Source: Erginobacter sp964465735
Lineage (GTDB): Bacteria; Auribacterota; Erginobacteria; Erginobacterales; Erginobacteraceae
DNA: 10,205 bases
Direction: 5' to 3'
NCBI GenBank assembly: GCA_964465735.1
Contig: CAYXKT010000099.1
Span: forward strand, 1-10,205
In this document: piece by piece, positions 6,692 through 10,205 of the stretch
Layout: each line of letters begins with the position of its first letter
Position numbering within the stretch: position 1 is the first letter of the stretch
Made by a program: the position numbers and the translations under genes
Notes under the pieces: model-generated
Told to the model about the DNA's origin: nothing
The model's database searches: none
What the model saw: only the letters and a program-made list of their open reading frames with translations

Positions 6692-6803
6692 AGACACCTC
6701 CCCGCCGCCCCAGGCATAGTGTCAAGTTTAATGCCCTGAGATAGCTTAAAAAACTGCTTTTAACAGCAAAAATCAATCTCTCAGGTCTTCCCGGGAGGTG
6801 TCT
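6692..6803. repeat. 112-bp nested inverted-repeat element (MITE-like)
   Basis: The ends are a perfect 11-bp inverted repeat: AGACACCTCCC (6692-6702) and GGGAGGTGTCT (6793-6803). Inside are CCTGAGAT (from about 6735) facing ATCTCTCAGG (6776-6785), a CAGGCAT/ATGCCCTG pair (about 6711-6738), and a central short hairpin. On the minus strand TGCT-gttaaa-AGCA (6755-6767) is followed by six T (6748-6753), which could serve as a weak terminator for the operon ending at 6858. The nested layout resembles a non-autonomous element or decayed insertion-sequence ends. There is no transposase frame. A direct target duplication was not evident. Confidence 0.5.
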
Positions 6804-6857
6804 AAATTATTATCTGCCGGGCGGCAATGACTATGGCAGGTCCGACCCTGAATTCCC

Positions 6858-8099
6858 TCAAGAGCTCGGCTTGGGATCTGGCGCGGCGATCCGGTGAGTA
6901 ACCCCGTGGATAATTTTCCCTGCCGGGGACGCGGGGTAATCTTCGATAAAGATCCGGCCCCGGTCTCCGCATTCGGTGATCTTCGGGTCGATGGGGATCG
7001 AGCCGAAAAAAGGGACTTTAAGATCGTCGGAGATCTTTCTTCCCCCGCCGGCCCGGAAAATCCTGCTCATCCGCCGGCAGCCCGGGCAGTCAAAGGCGGC
7101 CATATTCTCCACCACTCCCAGAACCCCGATCTTATGGCGGCGACAGAAGAGGATCGCCCCCCGAGCCGCCTCGGCCGAGAGTTTCTGGGGGGTGGTGACT
7201 ACCACCGCCTCCAACCGGTCACCCGCCAGTTCCCGGATGGTCAGCGGTTCGTCACCCAGTCCTGGAGGGCAATCAATGATTAGAAAGTCGAGTTCCCCCC
7301 ACTCCGTACCGGTCAGGAATCGGGCGATCACCTGGCTCTTCTCCGGGCCCCGCCACACCGGGGCCTCTTCCGCGCTCTCCGGGAGAAGTCCCAGGGAGAT
7401 CACTTTTATCCCCCTGGCTGTCGCCGGGAGGAGAGATGGGCCGTGGTTGGCGATCCCCTTTCGCTCCAGACCGAGCATAACCGCCGCCGCGGGACCGGTG
7501 ATGTCACCGTCGAGGAGGCCGACTTGCTGGCCCAGCGCGGTTAGGTCGGCGGCCAGATTGACCGCCAGGGTGCTCTTTCCCGTTCCGCCTTTGCCGGAGA
7601 GGAGGATGATCAGCCGCTTGATCCGCGAGAGTCGGTCTGACAGTCCCGTGCCCTCCCCGGTCTCCGCCCGGTTTTCTCCGCCCGCCTCCGAGTCACCGAC
7701 TGATCGCGGCGTTTTATCTGCTCGCTGGAGGTATTCGGCACAAGCCGCCTGGAGGGTGTCGGCGGCCAGACTCGCACAATGTGTGACCGGCCCCGGCAAC
7801 CCACCCAGGGCCTGGAGGATATCTTTCCCCCGGAGCACCGCCGCCTCGATCAGCGGCCGGCCGGCGGCCAGGGAGGCGGCCATCGAGCCGGAGGCCAATG
7901 AAGGGCCGCAGCCGTCAGTGATAAAGGAGACCTGCTTGATCCGGTCATCCTCAACTTCCAGCCAGAACGCCATCGTGTCCCCGCAGCCGCCGGTAATTCG
8001 GGCATAACCGTTACAGACCTCCAACCGGCCGTAGTAGCGGGGGGAGCGGATATGCTCGAGGGCGGTCGGAGAATATTCTGCGGGTTCCGCGCAGTGCAC
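6858..8099 (-). CDS. IscU-like scaffold fused to Mrp/NBP35-type Fe-S carrier ATPase
   Basis: 413 residues from the GTG at 8099, two bases after the upstream TAA. Residues about 9-120 form an IscU/NifU-N domain. Cys39, Asp41, Cys64, His107 and Cys108 have almost the same spacing as E. coli IscU Cys37, Asp39, Cys63, His105 and Cys106, so all cluster ligands are present; the LPPVK chaperone motif is replaced by LPGPV. A charged linker of about 40 residues follows. From about 160 an Mrp/ApbC ATPase begins: deviant Walker A GKGGTGKST (169-177), LLDGDITGP, IIDCPPGLGD, and ENMAAFDCPGC with Cys338 and Cys341, the pair expected to bridge a cluster in the dimer. Standard Mrp proteins carry an N-terminal MIP18/DUF59 domain; here the scaffold takes its place. 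The inferred role is to assemble and hand on Fe-S clusters from one polypeptide. A longer start at GTG 8186 would overlap the previous gene by 85 bases. Confidence 0.9.
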   Translation of the reverse strand: MHCAEPAEYSPTALEHIRSPRYYGRLEVCNGYARITGGCGDTMAFWLEVEDDRIKQVSFITDGCGPSLASGSMAASLAAGRPLIEAAVLRGKDILQALGGLPGPVTHCASLAADTLQAACAEYLQRADKTPRSVGDSEAGGENRAETGEGTGLSDRLSRIKRLIILLSGKGGTGKSTLAVNLAADLTALGQQVGLLDGDITGPAAAVMLGLERKGIANHGPSLLPATARGIKVISLGLLPESAEEAPVWRGPEKSQVIARFLTGTEWGELDFLIIDCPPGLGDEPLTIRELAGDRLEAVVVTTPQKLSAEAARGAILFCRRHKIGVLGVVENMAAFDCPGCRRMSRIFRAGGGRKISDDLKVPFFGSIPIDPKITECGDRGRIFIEDYPASPAGKIIHGVTHRIAAPDPKPSS

Positions 8100-8101
8100 C
8101 T

Positions 8102-8971
8102 TTACCCCCGGTCCGGAGAAAGTCGGTTGCCGAAGACCACGGAAGTGCCGATCGGGACTCCGGCGTGCTTGGCGATCACCGAGCACTTGGCTTTGAAGAG
8201 AAAGATGATATTCTCCTCCCTACCGCTCAAGGTCTCGAAATTGCCCTGGCCCTTGGCCAGGATCAGGTCGGCTTCGGCGAACCGGCGCTGGAAATCATCA
8301 GAACATTCCTCCAGCAGCGTTCCGGGGATATCGGAGCCGTTCTCAATAATCTCGAAACGGTCGGCCAGTCCGACCGCTTTCACCTCGGTTAAAGTGACGT
8401 CGTTGAGGACGGGAAAGCCGCGGACGCCCAAGGTGACTCGATCTGGGGGGAGTTGTTCGAGGAGGAGCCCGTCAAAGACGACCTCCCCGGCGTTGTCGGC
8501 CAGGTAGAGGATCTTCTCCGCCTGCCCAATCTCCTGCTGGAAGGCCTCTCGGGGTCCGGCAAAAGGACCGGAGAGCGCGGAGTGGATCTCCCGAAGCAGG
8601 TCCTCTTCGGCAAATTCACTGTAAACCCCGAGATCGATTACGTTGCCGGCGATTGCCAGTCGGGTGGCCATCCAGAGGGGATCATCGGCTTCAGCGACTT
8701 CCTGCTTCAGCCGGGGAAGGAGTCGGAGCGCCATCTGGTTCTGGAGGACCTTTGCCTCCTGATAGGGATCAGCCACCCCGGTAATCTCCCGCAACCGCCG
8801 GTGAATCCGGCCGCCGATAATGGCCGGGGGGAGGGTGAAGTCCATCTCGGACGCCCAGCTGAGGACCTCCCGGACAATCCGCTCCCGGAGTTCCGGATCA
8901 GCGGCAAAAGCTTGCGAGGCGTCAATCGCCTGGCGGATGAAACAGGGAAGGCATTCCAAAGACGTATGCAT
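8102..8971 (-). CDS. DUF89 (ARMT1-like) family protein
   Basis: 289 residues, typical of the compact prokaryotic DUF89 group (AF1104-like). The ATG at 8971 has GGAG (complement of 8978-8981) six bases upstream. Family marks in order: N-terminal CxxC in LECLPCFIRQ (Cys7, Cys10); AGNVIDLG at 108-115; YLADNAGEVVFD at 156-167 with Asp159-Asn160 in the metal site; NGSDIPGT near 211; KGQGNFETL at 240-248; FLFKAKCSVIA near 257-267. Characterised DUF89 proteins are metal-dependent phosphatases, proposed to remove damaged phosphometabolites; the bacterial and archaeal CxxC subgroup has no settled substrate. It is the first gene of a two-gene operon with the IscU-Mrp fusion, the stop and next start being two bases apart. 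That suggests a link to Fe-S or cofactor handling, but this is inference. No good promoter was found in the 70 bases upstream. Confidence 0.9.
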   Translation of the reverse strand: MHTSLECLPCFIRQAIDASQAFAADPELRERIVREVLSWASEMDFTLPPAIIGGRIHRRLREITGVADPYQEAKVLQNQMALRLLPRLKQEVAEADDPLWMATRLAIAGNVIDLGVYSEFAEEDLLREIHSALSGPFAGPREAFQQEIGQAEKILYLADNAGEVVFDGLLLEQLPPDRVTLGVRGFPVLNDVTLTEVKAVGLADRFEIIENGSDIPGTLLEECSDDFQRRFAEADLILAKGQGNFETLSGREENIIFLFKAKCSVIAKHAGVPIGTSVVFGNRLSPDRG

Positions 8972-9044
8972 TGTTTTCTCCAGTCTGAAAATCTCAAGTT
9001 ATGCCCCAGACATATAGTGGCTGAAGGAAAACTTCAGAAACCAG
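8972..9044 (-). other. Short upstream region of the DUF89 operon
   Basis: Contains one perfect 6-bp hairpin, CTGAAG-gaaaa-CTTCAG (9021-9037 on the plus strand). Candidate -10 boxes (TATATG, CATAAC on the minus strand) lack a convincing -35. The GTCATTGCGAG repeat begins immediately beyond, so the promoter may have to lie in this stretch or within the repeat. Confidence 0.3.
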
Positions 9045-9123
9045 GTCATTGCGAGAAAAAACAACACGGCAATCTGTTGGCCTTGTGAAGAGAGGGCCGC
9101 GGCACTTCGTTCCTCGCGATGAC
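9045..9123. repeat. Interspersed inverted repeat of the GTCATTGCGAG type
   Basis: GTCATTGCGAG (9045-9055) and CTCGCGATGAC (9113-9123) are reverse complements apart from one base. The interior, with CACGGCAATCTG and CCGCGGCACTTCGTTC, matches the pattern of a well-known intergenic repeat seen in many unrelated bacterial genomes, where the canonical copy carries GGCAATCT and its complement inside the terminal arms. This copy looks shortened and partly decayed in the middle. It lies between the divergent DUF89 and DUF5320 genes. No coding potential. Confidence 0.75.
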
Positions 9124-9531
9124 AGATTCTAAAAGATTTGAGATTTTTGTTCAGAAGTTAAATTAGGTTGTTTCCAATTCAGTGGAAAAGAAAAAAGGTT
9201 TCAGCATCGAGCATCCTGGTTTATAGTTTAGGGCAGAGTTATCCGGCAAATATCCCCGGTGGGGGAAGGGAGCAAGCATCTCCAGGGGAGTTAAGGCAAA
9301 AAACGAAGTGTAATCGCCAGCTTGAAACTTCTCTCTCTCCCAAATCTGGCCCGGTCAAAATCGACCGCCATTACCCTGGGAAATTTGAAATTTTTCCGAA
9401 TAATAATCAGTTAGCGTCTATCCGGTAACTGTCGAATCGAGGCCGGACGGGCAGATAACTATAGATTACTACTCGGAAGATTGCCAGCCCTATTCCAATC
9501 TGAATCGGGCAAAATAATTTGAAAGCGGGGG
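9124..9531. other. AT-richer intergenic stretch without genes
   Basis: About 400 bases with no supported gene; the only sizeable frame (9168-9428, plus) starts at a TTG without a ribosome site and has no protein-like features. Small dyads occur: TTTCCA-attcag-TGGAAA (about 9171-9188), CCCC-ggt-GGGG (about 9261-9271), and GCCC-t-ATTC facing GAAT-c-GGGC (9487-9510). Composition is visibly more AT-rich than the coding parts. The function of this stretch is unknown. Confidence 0.5.
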
Positions 9532-9560
9532 TTGACATCGGGAAGTTAATAGCATATGCT
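9532..9560 (+). promoter_or_regulatory. Strong sigma-70-type promoter for the DUF5320 gene
   Basis: A perfect TTGACA (9532-9537) and TATGCT (9555-9560, four of six matches) are separated by exactly 17 bases. Transcription should begin near 9567, giving a leader of about 90 bases up to the ATG at 9657. The -10 lies within a long palindrome. Confidence 0.75.
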
Positions 9561-9566
9561 AATAAC
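9545..9566. promoter_or_regulatory. 22-bp palindromic operator over the -10 box
   Basis: The half-site GTTAnTAGCAT is repeated in inverted orientation across a centre between 9555 and 9556. Ten of eleven base pairs of the dyad are complementary; only the fifth position from each end (A and A) breaks symmetry. The site covers the spacer end, the -10 and the region before the start, the usual place for a dimeric repressor. The regulator is not in the window. Confidence 0.7.
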
Positions 9567-9656
9567 CATAGAGGCGTTATCCGGAAAGGAATCGTGATTC
9601 GGGGGGCGCTAAAGCAGTGAACTCAGGTAGAACCAATTTAAATCAGGAGGTATGTT

Positions 9657-10025
9657 ATGCCAAGATTTGATGGAACAGGTCCAATGGGTTTCGGTCCCCG
9701 GTCCGGGGGAGGATTCGGGTATTGCCCGCCCTCAGCCGGTGCCGGCCCGGTTTACGGCGGCGGAGGTTATTCCGACTACGGTGTCGGCCGCGGGGGTTAT
9801 CCTCGGGGCGGTGGCCGAGGTCGAGCCTGGGGTGGCGGTCGCGGACAGGGTTACGGTTATCCGGCCTATCCGGGTTATCCCCCACCGCCTCCAGCCTGGG
9901 GTCCCCCTCCCGGAGAGGAAATTGACTTTCTCCGTTCCCAGGAGCAGGGGCTTCGGGAAGAGCTGGATGCGATCCGTTCCCGGATCGAACAGCTGGAAAA
10001 AGAACCCAAGCCGGCGGAGGAGTAA
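9657..10025 (+). CDS. DUF5320 family protein (Gly/Tyr/Pro-rich, coiled-coil tail)
   Basis: 122 residues. AGGAGG (9645-9650) lies six bases before the ATG. The N terminus MPRFDGTGPMGFGPRSGGG is close to the DUF5320 signature MPRxDGTGPMGxGPxTGxG; the T-G-R-G part is altered here to S-G-G-G. FGYC with Cys23 follows. Residues 24-80 are a Gly/Arg/Tyr-rich flexible region, then a proline run. Residues about 87-116 (EEIDFLRSQEQGLREELDAI and onward) form a coiled coil, with a short KPAEE end. No signal peptide. Members are commonly found beside NifX/NifB-type, Mrp and ferritin-like genes in anaerobes, but no biochemical role is established to my knowledge. The gene has its own promoter with an overlapping palindrome, so expression is probably conditional. 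It is divergent from the DUF89-IscU/Mrp operon. Confidence 0.88.
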   Translation: MPRFDGTGPMGFGPRSGGGFGYCPPSAGAGPVYGGGGYSDYGVGRGGYPRGGGRGRAWGGGRGQGYGYPAYPGYPPPPPAWGPPPGEEIDFLRSQEQGLREELDAIRSRIEQLEKEPKPAEE

Positions 10026-10051
10026 GGCCGGTTAGTTGATATAGCCATCGG

Positions 10052-10125
10052 GATCGCGACCGCTATCGAGATCAATCATTCCCAGTCTTTGTCAGGGCGA
10101 TAGTGGTCGTGATTTCGATCTTTTT
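10052..10125 (+). terminator. Long hairpin with T-run after the DUF5320 gene
   Basis: Bases 10052-10068 (GATCGCGACCGCTATCG) pair with 10098-10114 (CGATAGTGGTCGTGATT) in a continuous 17-bp stem including three G-U pairs. The loop is 29 bases, and T5 follows at 10121-10125, six bases after the stem. The stem is longer and the loop larger than in a typical intrinsic terminator, so it may also be a structured RNA or a repeat. Confidence 0.55.
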
Positions 10126-10137
10126 GTTGCCCACCAG

Positions 10138-10189
10138 GGGTGCAATTACATTAACCTAAATTGAGCGATTCTATGCGGCGAACTGCACC
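10138..10189 (+). repeat. Right copy of the about 50-bp dispersed repeat
   Basis: Inverted relative to the copy at 60-110; the core is AACCTAAATTGAGCGATT (10153-10170). This copy is bounded by GGTGCAATT (10139-10147) and AACTGCACC (10181-10189), an inverted pair with one mismatch, which the left copy has largely lost. About 15 further bases to the window edge contain no recognised feature. Confidence 0.5.
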
Positions 10190-10205
10190 AATCTTTTGCG
10201 TCCGA

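Noticed and set aside
6976..8007. Plus-strand open frame of 343 codons
   Set aside because: Antisense shadow of the IscU-Mrp gene; Ser/Arg/Pro-rich with no motif.
8100..8186. N-terminal extension of the IscU-Mrp protein from a GTG at 8186
   Set aside because: It would overlap the DUF89 gene by 85 bases, and IscU-type domains normally begin a few residues before the YSP-like motif, which fits the GTG at 8099.
9168..9428. Plus-strand frame of 86 codons in the 9.1-9.5 kb gap
   Set aside because: TTG start, no ribosome site, and low-quality composition; region is AT-rich and repeat-adjacent.

Overview
The window is ordinary-looking bacterial chromosome: moderately GC-rich, compact, with Shine-Dalgarno-led genes and no phage, plasmid, CRISPR, tRNA or rRNA signals. 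The gene set points to an anaerobic bacterium, perhaps Desulfobacterota or one of the uncultured candidate phyla. It holds a GTP-type PEP carboxykinase, bacterial de novo NAD synthesis, an Fe-S scaffold fused to an Mrp ATPase, a DUF89 protein and a DUF5320 protein. No single gene fixes the phylum.

Layout. The left part reads rightward: an inositol-monophosphatase family gene (232-1029), a 259-base structured gap, then a small membrane-anchored exported protein resembling the PA2779 family (1289-1666). A near-symmetric terminator (1666-1701) separates these from a leftward block. That block, in its own reading order from the right, is: DUF89 (8971-8102), the IscU-like/Mrp fusion (8099-6858), a 690-base gap, pckG (6167-4290), nadB (4006-2393), and a Glu/Pro-rich small protein (2122-1742). 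At the right end a rightward DUF5320 gene (9657-10025) has its own well-defined promoter with an overlapping palindrome.

How the genes relate. DUF89 and the IscU-Mrp fusion lie 2 bases apart and form a clear operon. The fusion carries both the scaffold ligands and the deviant Walker A and CxxC motifs of an Fe-S carrier. NadB makes iminoaspartate for quinolinate; its usual partner NadA is itself an Fe-S enzyme. PckG links oxaloacetate and PEP. These look like housekeeping neighbours and not one dedicated system. DUF5320 proteins often occur near Mrp/NifX-type genes, so its nearness to the fusion may be meaningful, but it is transcribed divergently.

The non-coding parts hold the less expected material: heptamer tandem repeats that supply the stop codons of two different genes, an inverted pair of about 50-bp repeats at the two ends of the window, a palindromic 112-bp element beside a probable frameshifted gene remnant, an inverted repeat of the GTCATTGCGAG type, a terminator between the pckG promoter and its start codon, and the promoter-operator of the DUF5320 gene. 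I found no convincing complete novel system; the best leads are the fusion protein operon and the repeats.
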